This document shows positions 31,511 to 43,285 of a stretch of 64,000 bases of DNA, in pieces. Location of the stretch: assembly GCF_049243985.1 (NCBI RefSeq), contig NC_135386.1, positions 10,047,501 to 10,111,500 of the forward strand, written 5' to 3'. The stretch comes from Paroedura picta. Lineage: Eukaryota > Chordata > Lepidosauria > Squamata > Gekkonidae. A program made the translations under genes and the position numbers. The notes beneath the pieces are model-generated. The model made no database searches and had not been told where the DNA came from. It saw only the letters and a list, made by a program, of their open reading frames with translations. Every line of letters starts with the position of its first letter. Positions within the stretch are counted from its first letter, which is position 1.

Positions 31511-31575
31511 CTGGCAGGGGCTCATGGGAATTGTAGTCCATGGACATCTGGAGGGCCACAGTTTGACTACCCCTG
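31511..31575. mobile_element. Half palindromic hAT MITE
   Basis: Only the right arm is present (ggcaggggctcatgggaatt ... tttgactacccctg). Confidence 0.85.
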
Positions 31576-32469
31576 CTGTAAACACACCAAACGTTGCATT
31601 CCAGGGAGGGTTTTAAGACTTGACTGTTCGGGCTGTGAAAACTGGCCCAATAGGACCCAAGCGATATGCACATCCACACCAGGTGGTTCTAAGAAGCCAC
31701 TGCTCCATCTTCTCCACTCCAGTCCCTTTCTCGACTCTCCGTGAACTCTCTGCCGGGCTGCCTGTTTCTTTTCAAGCCGGTAAATCTTCACTCCGGCTCC
31801 ATGGGAAGTGTCTACTTAGGGCAGCTAATACAAACCAGCAGGACGCTTTCTGCCTGGTGTACATTCCCTCACCATGATGTCATGCACACAGCCGGCGAGG
31901 GGCAGAGACTTTGCTGGGAATTTCTTGTCTGCAACGCACCGTCAGTCTGAAGTGACACTTTGAATAGCTTCTGTCATTTGGGAGACCTAATCAGAGCAAA
32001 ACGGGATCACGTTGACTGATTATTTTTACAGGACCCCGAGAACTCAGTGTCTCCCTTCAGGACCTCCTAGGCTGTGTTCCCGAAAAAACGGATGTCAATC
32101 TTCAGGATAACTACGGGTCATTGCTGGCCCTTTTGAAAAGGCATCCGTGCTGTGTCTGTAAGAGACCCCCATATTCCACCAGGCATTTTTCCAGTGCAAA
32201 CTCCACTGAACTGAACAGTTACGCTGCCTGGGCTGACAACCTAACAACTGTTGTTTTAAAGGGCAGATAACAGTTTTTGTTATCTGAAAACTTGTTATGC
32301 TTCACATAAAAGAAAATAATCTTGTACAAAGATTAAACTTCTGCAAAACTGTAAAACAGCAGTAAAATGAGATGTGGAAATGTATAAGATTGTTTTGTTT
32401 TAGGAGAGAAGATTGAATAGAATTGGAATTCACTAGAAAGTTATGAAGGTAGGAATTTATATATATATA
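31576..32469. other. Intergenic, no gene recognised
   Basis: Unique-looking sequence, AT-rich towards 32250-32469. No supported feature. Confidence 0.5.
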
Positions 32470-32888
32470 CTAGCTGCAAAGCCCGTTCCTAAGAACGGGC
32501 CTTGAAAGGGCCCCCAGCTTATGGTGGCTTTGGGCAGCAGCTTGCAGCCAGATCAAGTGGAGCAGGTGGGGGCTGGCAGCCATATCAAGTGGGGCAGGTG
32601 GGGGCTGGGAGGCCCTCATCAGCAGGCCAAGAGGCCTCATTAGGAGGCCCTCCACCACGACCCTTTGCCCAGGGCCTCTCCCCTTACCTGTTGCTGGCTC
32701 CAGGCACTGAGGTGTCTGAGAGCAAAGAGGCTGGAGTCCAGGGACAGAGGGCGGGAGCTGCAGGGGCAGGGCCAATCAGGGCAAAGCTGGCTGCACCCTG
32801 ACTGGCCCTATTCCAACTTGGACAGCCGGCCACATCCCACCCCCTAGGCTGTTTCAGAAATATATAGAGGAACAACAATGGATAAGGA
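32470..32888 (-). mobile_element. Helitron-like element, second copy
   Basis: Same terminal structure as 26514: minus-strand 3' end with hairpin GCCCGTTCTTAGGAACGGGC, then CTAG and T, and a 5' end TCCTTATCCATTG at 32888. The interior shares gagcaaagaggctggagtcc and cctgactggccctattccaa. The base before the 5' TC is G rather than A, so this end may be a junction with the adjoining segment. Confidence 0.72.
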
Positions 32889-33645
32889 CTGGCCTCCAAG
32901 CCGGCTGCAGTCTTCATGTAGCAGGCACTAGCGGCATGGAGTTCGGGAGGGGGGAGGCAGCCAGGCTGAGCCGCAGAGCGCTGTTCCTGCTCGGCGGGGA
33001 CCTAGCAGGGGCCAAATGTGGAAAGGCGTTAGCGGGAGAAAGGGGGGTGGAGGCAGGGTGGGGAGGCTTGGAGGGGGGTCACGGCCAGTTGGCCATAGCC
33101 CCGCCCACAGGCAGGTGGTATAGTGGGTGGCAGGTATACTCACAGTGGCTGGGCGTCATGGGCGCGGACAGGGTCCTTTGCCGCGGGGACTTTGGGACCA
33201 GCAAAGGGGCACGGTGGACGGCTATGGCCTCCTGGTGGAAGCGGCGGACAGCAACCTCAGGGGACATGCTGCAGCGGTGTTGTCGTGGGCGGAGCGCTGT
33301 CTTGTTGGTTAGTGGGCTGTCCGCCGCCGCAGGGCCCGTTGTAGCGTTGTCGTTGGCAAAAGGGAGGGCTGGTGGCATCTTGTGGGCTGGGCAAGTCACT
33401 CCACCCCTCTCTTTCCGCGGGCACAGCGTGGACTGGCCCCTTCTCGCTGTGGGTAGCCGCTGCGAAAAGTGGAAGGTGAGTTAGGCGAGTGGCCAGGCTT
33501 GAAGGGAGGGAGGTGTAGGGGCAGGGCCAATCAGGATGTTGTCGCACCCTGATTGGCCCTATCCCAACTCGGACTTCCCGGACATTCTCCAACCCATGGC
33601 CGGTTTCACAAATATTTAGAGGAACCATGGATAAGATTGTACATT
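32889..33645 (-). mobile_element. GC-rich segment ending in a third Helitron-like 5' end
   Basis: From about 33520 to 33634 it matches the Helitron-like 5' region (ccctgattggccctatccca, gtttcacaaatatttagagg, atggataaga). The preceding 600 bp (32889-33500) is GC-rich, unlike the surrounding AT-rich DNA, with overlapping open frames on both strands (the longest 182 codons). It may be cargo of a longer element. I do not recognise any protein in it. Confidence 0.45.
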
Positions 33646-34332
33646 TAATGTTGAAGTTGTTTGGTTGAATATGATATTTACTGATTTTATGTTTGGTAAT
33701 TACGTATAAGCCACTGAGGAAGCAATGAACAGAAAACGGGATATTGTAGACCTGGGACCCATTTTGGCTTTACAAGTTGAATTGAAAGATAACTATAAAA
33801 AACTGATTTAAAAGAAGCTTTATTATTCTGCAACGCCTGAGTCTGTCTTGTTCTTCAGTTGAAGGGACCTGAGCAGAGATTTTAACTCCAATGCATTCAA
33901 GACATTTCAACGGTGGCTTTATCAAGGGAAAAGTGTGGGTGTAGGAGATCATTTTGAGAATAGTATGTGTTTACCTAATAATAATATGTATACACAAATT
34001 ATTTCCCATAAAAAGACCTACTCACATATTCAATAAATCCCTGTTCCTGCTCTTTACAAAGATCTGTTTCTAATACACAGGTAACAATGCTTCCGTTCAT
34101 TCACTATAATACAACTAGGGGCAAATCCTGCTTGAAATGTGGGCTGAGAGCTGGCAGTCACTTCTCCTGCCAGCTGTTGCTGCAGGAGTGTAGAAGGAGC
34201 AGCGAGAGAGGGGCAGAGGGCACAGCAGTGAAGCCCACTTTAGAAGGGGCTGGAAGGTGCCAGCAGGCACCCACCCCACCCCGAGAGCGATCGCTGCACA
34301 AGGCTATAGAGAGTGGCTAAAAGAGGGTAGAG
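33646..34332. other. No gene recognised
   Basis: AT-rich unique sequence. The piece gcaacgcctgagtctgtctt...ggtggctttatcaaggg at 33830-33925 might be a repeat end, unassigned. Confidence 0.45.
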
Positions 34333-34441
34333 CAGGGGTAGTCAACCTGTGGTCCTCCAGATGTCCATGGACTACAATTCCCACGAGGGCTGGGAATTGT
34401 AGTCCATGGACATCTGGAGGACCACAGGTTGACTACCTCTG
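34333..34441. mobile_element. Palindromic hAT-type MITE, shortened centre
   Basis: Arms caggggtagtcaacctg and caggttgactacctctg. The central 25-30 bp seen in other copies is missing. Confidence 0.9.
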
Positions 34442-34702
34442 GCCTAGTGTTCTGAAATTATAGCTAATTTCCCAGCGCTTCAGAGGGTGGATTGTGGTAT
34501 TGCATCCCCACTGTGTTCTCTTCCCTCCCCAAATTCTGCCCTTCCCCTGACTCAGCCTCAAATCTCCTAGAATTTTCCAAGCCAGAGCTTGGAATGAGGC
34601 CTACAATGCAGGGAGGCTTGATGCTTACCTCTTCCTTTGCTGGGAGCTGTTTCAAGGTGGGAACCACCGGCCAGCCACAAGCCCCACCAAGCAGTTTGGT
34701 GT

Positions 34703-35028
34703 AGAGAGCCAGTTTGGTGTAGTGGTTAGGAGTGCGGACTTCTAATCTGGCATGCCAGGTTCGATTCTGCGCTCCCCCACATGCAGCCAGCTGGGTGACC
34801 TTGGGCACAACACAGCACTGATGAAGCTGTTCTGACCGAGCAGTGATATCAGGGCTCTCTCAGCCTCACCCACCCCACAGGGTGTCTGTTGTGGGGAGAG
34901 GAAGGGAAGGCGACTGTAAGCCGCTTTGAGCCTCCTTCGGGTAGGGAAAAGCGGCATATAAGAACCAACTCTTCTTCTTCTTCTTTCTTCTTCTTCTTTC
35001 TTCTTCTTCTTTCTTCTTCTTCTTCTTC
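34703..35028 (+). repeat. tRNA-derived SINE, (TTC)n-tail family, intact
   Basis: Best full copy of the family: head ggtgtagtggttaggag (A-box-like), B box ggttcgattct, body ctgggtgaccttgggca and aagccgctttgagcctcctt, 3' end agcggcatataagaaccaac and an interrupted TTC tail. About 325 bp. Confidence 0.92.
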
Positions 35029-35661
35029 AGGGGCCTCAGCCACTTCCTTGGAACATAGGACAGGTCCTGCATTGAGGAACGGCCCTCAGAAGTCCATGAA
35101 GTACCTGCAAACCGTCTGCCTCAAAAGAAATAAAACTGATCGCTCAAAAGAATCAAGCACACACCACGCCATGCGTCCGAAACCATCCGATTCAAGCTGG
35201 GATGCGAACTTTGTCTTCGTTTGAATGTGCTCCTATTTTTTTGCCCCGCGTGTGATTCACACATCTTGGGTCCCTTTGCCGTACGGAAGGTGAAATAATG
35301 TATAGACAGACCACAAGTTTCAACTGCAAAACAGAACAGGGCACTGCTGTTTTTAAGCCTCAGCAGACCTATCTGGTTACACGGATGACGCAAGGCAGAA
35401 ACGTTCGGTTCGGGGTCAGCGGCAGACTCTCCCCCCCCCCCGCCCCGGCTTCTTTTCTTTTTATCATTTAGTAGTGTGGTTATTTATAGAAAGCTCCTCA
35501 TCCAGCGGTCTGGCCAGCAAAGATGATGTCATGCAAATGCGCTGTCATTAAAATCAGGGCGAAAGGCTACGGGAAAATATAGAAAGCGTCCACCTTTTAA
35601 ACGTTTGAACTCTACCATAACAAGCTGGGTGTGGTCCCTTTGCAGCAGCTACCAGTCCAAA
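35029..35661. other. No gene recognised
   Basis: Unique-looking. A C-run near 35432 and AT-rich patches only. Confidence 0.5.
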
Positions 35662-35797
35662 CAGGGGTAGTCAAACCGCGGCCCTCCAGATGTCCATGGA
35701 CCACAATTCCCATGAGCCCCTGCCAGCGTTCGCTGGCAGGGGCTCATGGGAATTGTAGTCCATGGACATCTGGAGGGCCGCAGTTTGACTACCCCTG
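35662..35797. mobile_element. Palindromic hAT-type MITE
   Basis: Complete 136-bp palindrome, caggggtagtcaaacc to cagtttgactacccctg. No clear target duplication remains. Confidence 0.9.
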
Positions 35798-36129
35798 GAA
35801 GAAGGGAAATTGGTGAAGGGGGGGGGAGTGTTGGAAACATCGTCTTCTTCCTAAATCCATAACCAGCTTGGCAAAAAAGGCACGCCCCCAATCGCAAGGG
35901 GGCATAATGTTTTAATGTGTTTGGCTGTGAAGCACAGGCATTCCCACCCCGGCCCCACAATCCAACTTTGATTTAATTCTTGAGCAGTTGGGAATAGACC
36001 GCCCTCCCTGAAAGCTCAGGGGCAGTTTGCATGAAACAAGAAACAATACAGGTAACTCCATTTGTAGTAATAATGAGGTGACAACAACAATAACATTAAC
36101 ATAATAGCAAACTGCAAAGAGCATCAGCT

Positions 36130-36282
36130 CAACCCGCCCTCACTGGCAGTCTTCAAGCAAAGGTTGGATACACACTTTTCTTGGATGCTTTAGGATGCTT
36201 AGGGCTGATCCTGCGTTGAGCAGGGGGTTGGACTAGATGGCCTGTGTGGCCCCTTCCAACTCTATGATTCTGTGATTCTAAC
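36130..36282 (+). repeat. CR1 3' end, very short
   Basis: A 5'-truncated terminal ~150 bp of CR1 (ccctcactggcagtcttcaa ... ctctatgattctgtgattct). Confidence 0.9.
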
Positions 36283-36454
36283 TCCTACTGAGGGTTGGGC
36301 AAGTTTGTCGTAGGAGGGAGGCTTGGGGGCCCATGAGAAGCCATGGTTTAGGTCGACCTCAGCAAAATGCCTGGCGTAGGAGCTCCCTTTTGCAGGCCCT
36401 GCGGAACTGTTTTCTTAAGCAAACAAGGAAGGGACTAGGTGTTTGTATGGAATT

Positions 36455-36660
36455 ATGACCTGGATAGCCCAGGCTAGCCTGCTCTTGCCAGGTCTTAGAA
36501 GCTAAGCTGGTTTGTCTCTGATCAGTGCCGGGATGAGAGACCACCAAGGGTCAAAACACAGAAGGTGGCAGTGACAAGACACCACGGAACGTCTCTCATC
36601 TTAAAAACCCTACAGGGTTTCCATAACTCAGCTATGACTTGATAGCATTTCCTCCTACCC
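36455..36660 (+). repeat. 5S rRNA-derived SINE
   Basis: Second copy of the family at 4438: ggtcttagaagctaagctgg resembles the 5S internal promoter, followed by gatgagagaccaccaagg and the 3' part ccataactcagctatgactt. Confidence 0.8.
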
Positions 36661-36722
36661 TTGAGTACAATGAAAATAGTCGCCAAGTTTATTTTTTAAG
36701 CCCCACCTTGAGGGAAACCCCT

Positions 36723-37013
36723 GAGAGCCAGTTTGGTGTAGTGGTTAGGAGTGCGGACTTCTAACATGGCATGCCAGGTTCGAATCTGCGCTCCCCCCCC
36801 CCCCACATGCAACCAGCTGGTTGACCTTGGGCTCACCACGGCACTGATAAAGCTGTTCTGACCGAGCAGGAATATCAGGGCTGTCTCAGCCTCACCTCCC
36901 TCAAAGGGTGTCTGTTGTGGGGAGAGGAAAGGGAAGGCAACTGTAAGCTGCTTTGAGCCTCCTTTGGGTAGGGAAAAGCGGCATATAAGAACCAACTTTT
37001 CTTCTTCCTCAAT
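36723..37013 (+). repeat. tRNA-derived SINE, (TTC)n-tail family
   Basis: Full copy, head agccagtttggtgtagtggt to 3' end cggcatataagaaccaactt, with a short TTC-rich tail. Confidence 0.92.
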
Positions 37014-37089
37014 AAACATTGCCCTTTAATAAACTCAGGCCTGCATTTGATAGAATTCATAAATACAATAAATACAATATAAAAATAAA

Positions 37090-37240
37090 ATTTTTATACC
37101 GCCCTTCTCTACCTTCCAGGGAGGAAAGCTGCTGGAGAAATGTAGATAAAACAAGCAAAATAAATAATATTTTGCTTGTTTTATCTACATTTCTCCAGCA
37201 GCTTTCCTCCCTGGAAGGTAGGGAAGGGCGGTATAAAAAT
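37090..37240. repeat. 151-bp near-perfect palindrome
   Basis: The left arm from attttt atacc at 37090 is mirrored by the right arm ending ggtataaaaat at 37240, with a 5-nt loop around 37165 and arms of about 73 bp. The arm sequence (ataccgcccttctctacctt) is a LINE/SINE 3'-end type seen elsewhere, here in inverted duplicate. Confidence 0.93.
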
Positions 37241-37254
37241 CTAAACAAATAAAT

Positions 37255-37455
37255 AACCACATACGGTCATGTCAACGCAACCCCACTCCGAAAATTTCCA
37301 GCGATGGGCCTGGAGGGGGTGGGGAGGGGCCCCGGGTGGGTGTGTATACAACTATGCTTCCCAACCAGATTCTGCATGATCACACCACTCCTGGGCTTTC
37401 TCAAGGCCTGAAGAATGTCTCCGGGGTTTCTAAGCACTAAAAAAGTTGAGCAAGG
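37255..37455 (-). mobile_element. hAT-type MITE fragment
   Basis: Reverse-oriented part of the family at 57675 (ccagcgatgggcctggaggg, ttgagcaaggctg end). Lacks one end. Confidence 0.75.
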
Positions 37456-37962
37456 CTGCTCTAAAGTTCTGGGTGAATCCTAGAGTGTCCCACAGAGCTG
37501 TGATGTAACTTCTGTTTATGTAGCTGGAAGTGATGCTGTGAGACGCTGTTTTTGATCCTCGATTCCCACCCACCCTCCATGCATGGAGAGCTGTCAGGGG
37601 AGGGGGGGGAACAGCAGCAGGCAAGCAGCCACCCTAGCCCAAGCAAGGTTTATGTCAAAGTCAAAATTGCAATCTTGGCCTCCTAAATTCTAGCCCTGCT
37701 TTGCATTGGCTTTATTCAAATGAAACCCAAACCGTACAAAATCCACATTAGCCCATTCTGATCCAAAGGGCTGTGGCAGATAGTGGGCAAAAGGACTCAG
37801 CAGCAGCAAGACCATGAACCAATTTAGTGTCAGAGTATCTGGAAGTCACAGGTTTGAATCCTTGGTCGTGCCATGGGAGCTTGCTGGGTGACCTTGAGCC
37901 AATCACACTCACCCTAACCTACCTTGCAGGGCTGCTGTGAGGATAAATATGGAGGAGATAGG
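37456..37962. other. Possible SINE remnant, otherwise nothing
   Basis: Around 37855-37945 (acaggtttgaatccttgg, gcttgctgggtgaccttgag) there is a diverged plus-strand SINE-like segment. The rest is unrecognised. Confidence 0.5.
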
Positions 37963-38545
37963 AATCATAGAATCATAGAATCATAGAGTTGGAAGGGGCC
38001 ATACAGGCCATCTAGTCCAACCCCCTGCTCAACGCAGGATCAGCCCTAAGCATCCTAAAGCATCCAAGAAAAGTGTGTATCCAACCTTTGCTTGAAGACT
38101 GCCAGTGAGGGGGGGCTCACCACCTCCTTAGGAGCCTATTCCACTGCTGAATTACTCTGACTGTGAAAAACTTTTTCCTGATATCTAGCCTATATCGTTG
38201 TACTTGTAGTTTAAACCCATTACTGCGTGTCCTCTCCTCTGCAGCCAGCAGAAACAGCATCCTGCCCTCCTCCAAGTGACAACCTTTCAAATACTTAAAG
38301 AGGGCTATCATGTCCCCTCTCAACCTCCTTTTCTCCAGGCTGAATATTCCCAAGTCCCTCAACCTATCTTCATAGGGCTTGGTCCCTTGGCCCCAGATCA
38401 TCCTCGTCACTCTCCTCTGTACCCTTTCATCTACGTCCTTCTTGAAGTGAGGCCTCCAGAACTGCACACAGCACTCCAGGTGTGGTCTGACCAGTGCCGT
38501 ATGCAATGGGACTGTGACATCTTGTGATTTTGATGTGACTGACTT
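37963..38545 (-). repeat. CR1 LINE 3' end, ~0.58 kb
   Basis: Minus-strand copy with an ORF2 C-terminus of about 129 codons (LVRPHLECCVQFWRPHFKKD, LRDLGIFSLEKRRLRGDMIA) plus 3' UTR and a three-octamer tail. One frame break near the end. Confidence 0.93.
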
Positions 38546-39800
38546 TGGATCCTCCCCCTGGGGAGAAAGCTGAGGTATGAATGAACTTTATCGTACTCAG
38601 TGAGGTAGGCAGGGCTGAATTCAGAAGAAGAAATACAAAGGGGAGGGTGACATTTCTTCCTGCCCTTGCTAAACAGAACATGAAGCTCTCTTGAAGACGA
38701 TCCTGAGACACTAAGGCTTTTATTCCGTGACGGGATGTTCTTGTGTCTTCCTTCTGCATGAATGAGGCTTTCAGAGGACGCTGCTCCTCCCGCCCCCTCC
38801 CGCAAGGCCGATGAACACAATTCTCTCCCATTAAGACAGGAGGAGAGCGGATTATCCCTGGTTTGCGGTCCAGGGTCTGTTGCTACGGACTGGAGTGGCA
38901 TGCCTAAACAAGATGAAGGTTTCAGGGAGCTTGGCTGAGCCAACAGAAAAATCCACTCCCACCTCCCCCCCACCCCCCAAAAAATCTCCAATGCGGTAGC
39001 TCTTCATTGGGACCAGCCAAAGAAGTGAGCGAGCATTTGAGTTCTTCAGATCCCTTCATCCGGATGGATATTCAGTCCATCTGGGGGGCTGCAGCTAAGG
39101 ATGCAACACCATCTCGTGCCCCTTGGGCATGCCTTGAAATATCTTTCTTTCTCCATTCCTTTAGTTGGGAATAGAGGAAGGAATAGAGGAAGCTTTTCTG
39201 GGCATTGTTCTCATTTGCCAGTGCCTTTCTCCCAAGCCCGTGCTTCACCTCTCCTCCATTTTATTCTCACAACAATCCTGCGAGGTAGGCTTAGGCTGAG
39301 AGCATGCCACTGGCCCAAGGTTAACCAGGGAGCTCGTGCCAGAACACTTCCTTGGAATTGTAGCAGATGCACAGACTTAGCTGTCGTTGCCAAAGGTACA
39401 TTCCATCCTCCCCCCCCTCCACACACACACACAAACACAATGATTTTCCAGCCAAACAAGTTTTACGGGTTGCTGAACCTCTAAGAGATAGTTCAGATAC
39501 CCACCAAATGAGAGCCTGGGTGTACACTGGCCATTACGGTCTGTCTGAGCAATCTGAGTTACGCCAAAGCTGCTAGGACAAGCCTACATGCACAGAGACA
39601 GAAATTCTCCACTGTATCAATCAAAACCATGCTTTCTGTTTTTCAGTACCACTGGTGTCTCTCCCCGAGGTAAATGCTTTTGAAACGGAAGGCAGCATTG
39701 ACTGAACCTCATTTGCCACCTTCCCCAAAATTATATGGACCAAGCCTGGCCATTAAAGGCCCTCCATCTCTTTCATGGACAGAAGTTTTTGAGCATGGCC
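38546..39800. other. Intergenic, no gene recognised
   Basis: About 1.25 kb. Contains a short cacacacacacaaacac patch at 39421. No supported gene. Confidence 0.5.
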
Positions 39801-39812
39801 ATTCTGTAAAAA

Positions 39813-40096
39813 TGAGCCTCTTGTGGCGCAACGTGGTAAGACAGCAGACATGCAGTCTGAAGCTCTGCCCATGAGGCTGGGAGTTCAATCCCATCAGCCG
39901 GCTCAAGGTTGACTCAGCCTTCCATCCTTCAGAGGTTGGTGAAATGAGGACCCAGCTTGCTGGGGGGTAAACGGTAATGACTGGGGAAGGCACTGGCAAA
40001 CCACCCCGTATTGAGTCTGCCATGAAAACGCTGGAGGGTGTCACCCCAAGGGTCAGACATGACCTGGTGCTTGCACAGGGGATACCTTTACCTTTG
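39813..40096 (+). repeat. Sauria-SINE-like SINE, full length
   Basis: Head tggcgcaacgtgg, B box gagttcaatccc and ACCTTT tail, with a perfect 12-bp target duplication, attctgtaaaaa (39801-39812 and 40097-40108). Confidence 0.93.
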
Positions 40097-40108
40097 ATTC
40101 TGTAAAAA

Positions 40109-40689
40109 CACTAAACGGCACCCAGTTTTCCCTTCCTTCAACTCACAGGATTAATTGTTGTTCTACAATGCCCGTTTGACACGTGATGATGATACAAAAC
40201 TGTGAGGATTCTGAGGACCTGCTGGCATCTAAAATGTCCATCCTAATACCTATGCAATGCAGATATGGTTCCACCCCATCAGTTTTCTTCCATGCCAAAT
40301 GGGGACAGCTAAACTTTCAGGGTGCCTTGAGACTTAGAGAGCCATCAAAAGCATCAAGTGAGTAAACTTGTGCCTGCAATCAAACGTTTATCCAGGGACC
40401 CCTTTTCTGTCTTGGGGTCTTTAAGAAGTGCCATTTACATTTTACAAGGGGGCTTGAGGGGAAGAATAAGATGTAGGGTCTCCAGTCAAATGAGAGGTCA
40501 GGGGGAAGAAGGGAAGCGAGCGGGCAGAGAAGTCTCTGAAATATTCTTATAGCGGCATGGTTTGGGTTTCCTTACACACAACCATATGCATCTTATGAAG
40601 TGGGCTCTATTAATATAAAATTATCACACAGTACATCTGCATTTCTCTTCTAGTTGTCGTGGCCAAGACTTGGTTCGTGCATATAAGGA
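40109..40689. other. No gene recognised
   Basis: Unique-looking intergenic sequence. Confidence 0.5.
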
Positions 40690-40925
40690 AATGAGGTGGG
40701 AATAAGGAGGTGGACCGTAATTGAGGCCTGGGGCAGGACTATAAGCCTGCACTCCAATTGGCCAATGTGCAGCTAGATCAGGGGCACTCAACCTGTGGTC
40801 CTCCAGATGTTCATGGACTACAATTCCATGAGCCCCTGTTGACTACCCCTGAGCTAGATCCTGTCACAATAAAGAGCTGAAATGAACTTCCAGAATCCTG
40901 GATATAAACCGCACGGAGTTTTTAT
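40690..40925 (+). repeat. Possible solo LTR fossil with MITE insertion
   Basis: LTR-like signals: a TATA-like actataagcctgc near 40738, a CCAAT motif (ggccaat at 40760) and a poly(A)-signal-like acaataaagagct near 40866. A hAT MITE with a perfect target duplication splits it. No coding part adjoins it. Boundaries and family are uncertain. Confidence 0.3.
40779..40851. mobile_element. Short hAT-type MITE
   Basis: Starts caggggcactcaacctg and ends gttgactacccctg with the inner right arm deleted (73 bp). Perfect 8-bp duplication, agctagat (40771-40778 and 40852-40859). Confidence 0.92.
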
Positions 40926-42107
40926 TCCAAACCCAGATCGATTCAGTCCCTGCCGTCTACACAAAATGCGATTTCCGTTTGGATTTGGGGCGATTTAAAT
41001 TTCCCTCTGCAGCAAGAAGGATTGATCCGGAGTGACCCAACTTTTATTGTGCGATATCTCAAAGCGCTTTTAATCCTCAATATCCATTTCGGAAAGAAAG
41101 CTCCGTGGTAGAGAACCTCCGATAGGCTACACCTGGTCATGTGACACGCTTGCCTTAAAGGAGAAGCCCCTAATTTCTCTCAACTTCTGTCGGTCCTGGA
41201 TTTTTTTCTCCCTTCTCTGCCTTCTTCGATCCTCCCCCACCCCCTCCAAGAAAAGAAATAGGCTCCCTGCTTGGCTCCTCTCCGCCCACCCTTCAAGAAA
41301 GAAAGAGGCTTGGCTCCCCCCCCCCCTTCTGAACTACCCTAACCACGTGCCGAACACTTTCCTGTTTCAATGGGGAGGGGGGGGGGAAGAGGAAGATCCG
41401 AGTTCAAAGCGATCTGAATTCAACAGGATTGACAATGGAATAAACAAAGTCAGTGCAGACTCTGTCCTGGTCTCTGAGCCCACGGATCTAACAGCTAACT
41501 GCCCTGCAAACTTTACCCAGCAGAAGGGGAAAGAGGATAAGTGCATACCGCGTGAGCATTAGCCTCTCTGGCTTGTCTCTTAACTCCTACAGTCAAGCAC
41601 CCACGAGAATGAAATTAAAGTTATTGCCTTTAATGGGGCTCTTAAGAGCTTAGCAGCAGCAAATAGCAATTTATTGGAAGCAGCAGCACCAATTATTTGC
41701 AGCCCTGTGGTATCACGGGATGCTCTGAGCTTTTTTTTTTTTTTTTCAATTAAGCCCTGACCTTGCTCTACTTTGGAGCAAACCATGCCCCAGTTACGTG
41801 TTTGTTCTCTCTAGGAAACCTTTTTATAAGAGGTTGTCCTAAATCAGCTTAAAGTGCTTAAGGTCTCCTGGCCAGGTGGCCTGAAGAAGACCAGACTTTA
41901 TCTTTATTCAGCAAAGCAGAGTGTGAAGTAGATCGTTCTGGTGTGAGGCTAGGGATGAAATCTTAAAATCCCATCTACGGCCAGCAAAAAAAACCCCTCT
42001 TCATTTGTTTGGATTGTGAATTACAAGTGAAAACAGATGTTAACGTTACCAGCAAATGGGTTCTCGTGGTTATAAATCGGGCTTTGGCTTACAAACATCC
42101 TGTGAGA
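40926..42107. other. Intergenic, no gene recognised
   Basis: About 1.2 kb, with C, G and T homopolymer runs near 41315, 41384 and 41730. No gene supported. Confidence 0.5.
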
Positions 42108-42445
42108 TTCATAGAATCAGAGAGTTGGAAGGGACCTCCAGGGTCATCTAGACCAACCCCCTGCACAATGCAGGAACTCACAACTACCTGCCTACCCACA
42201 GTGACCCCAATTTAATGCCCAAGATGAAGAAGGGTTGTTTCTTATGCTGCTTTTCTCTACCCTTAAGGAGTCTCAAAACGGCTTACAATCTCCTTCCCTT
42301 TCCTCGCCCCACAGCAGACACCCTGTGAGGTGGGTGAGGCTGAGAGAGCCTTGATCAGATCAGAACTGCTTGGTCAGAGCAGTTTTCTCAGTGCCGTGGC
42401 GAGCAAAAGGTCACCCAGCTGGCTGCACATGGGGGAGCGCAGTTT
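42108..42445 (-). repeat. CR1 terminus plus 3' part of a SINE
   Basis: 42108-42215 is a minus-strand CR1 terminus (gttggaagggacctccaggg). 42225-42445 is a minus-strand (TTC)n-tail SINE lacking its tRNA head (tgctgcttttctctaccctt ... cacatgggggagcgcag). Confidence 0.85.
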
Positions 42446-42576
42446 GGAAGCACAGTTGGGAATACTCCATTTTTCTTCAACTTATTTGGGTCTACCTTTA
42501 TTGTACTTTCCACACAATCTCACAGGGCATTCGCCAGCTCACAGCATGTTAAAAGCTCCTTGGGTACAATCTAGCT

Positions 42577-42712
42577 CAGGGGTAGTCAACCTGTGGTCCT
42601 CCAGATGCCCATGGACTACAATTCCCATGATCCCCTGCCAGCGTTTGCTGGCAGGGGCTCATGGGAATTGTAATCCATGGACATCTGGAGGACCACAGGT
42701 TGACTACCCCTG
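42577..42712. mobile_element. Palindromic hAT-type MITE
   Basis: Complete 136-bp palindrome. The flanks give a perfect 8-bp target duplication, atctagct (42569-42576 and 42713-42720). Confidence 0.95.
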
Positions 42713-42789
42713 ATCTAGCTGAAATATCTCAAAGCAGGTAGGGCAGGACTACTCATTTTCAGACCACCTCAAGTATACCAGCACCTTTT

Positions 42790-43285
42790 CTACTCCCTAC
42801 AACCCAGCCTTTTAACCACTGAGAACCCCTGAAACATCCTTCAGGCTTTGAGAAACACCAGAAGGGGTGCTATCATGCCGAATATCGTTGGGAAGCATAC
42901 TTGTGTATACACCCTCTCTTTTCCACCCCTTCCAAGTCCATTATTGGCCAGTTTGGTGGAGTGGTTAGGAGTGCGGACTTCTAATCTGGCATGCCGGGTT
43001 CGATTCTGCGCTCCCCCACATGCAGCCAGCTGGGTGACCTTGGGCTAGTCACAGCCCTGATAAAGGTGACTGTAAGCCGCTTTGAGCCTCTTTTGGGTAA
43101 GGAAAAGTGGCATATAAGAACCAACTCTTCTTCTTCTTCATTGTGGGAAGGGAGGCATGTCCCCATAAATACTTAATAAATTTAAAATATATATTAAAAA
43201 TTCATTCATTCACACCCATTCGGGAAACCGATCCAGGGCTGTCAAGAATCCCCAGGGGTTCACAAAACCCTGGTTGAAAAAGCCT
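42790..43285 (+). mobile_element. hAT-type MITE split by a SINE
   Basis: Starts near agccttttaaccactgagaa and ends gttcacaaaaccctggttga. A plus-strand (TTC)n-tail SINE with an internal deletion occupies about 42945-43140 (head ggtggagtggttaggagtgc, short TTC tail). Confidence 0.8.

Noticed and set aside
32936-33484. 182-codon open frame
   Set aside because: No recognisable protein. GC-rich DNA with equally long frames on both strands, next to Helitron-like ends.
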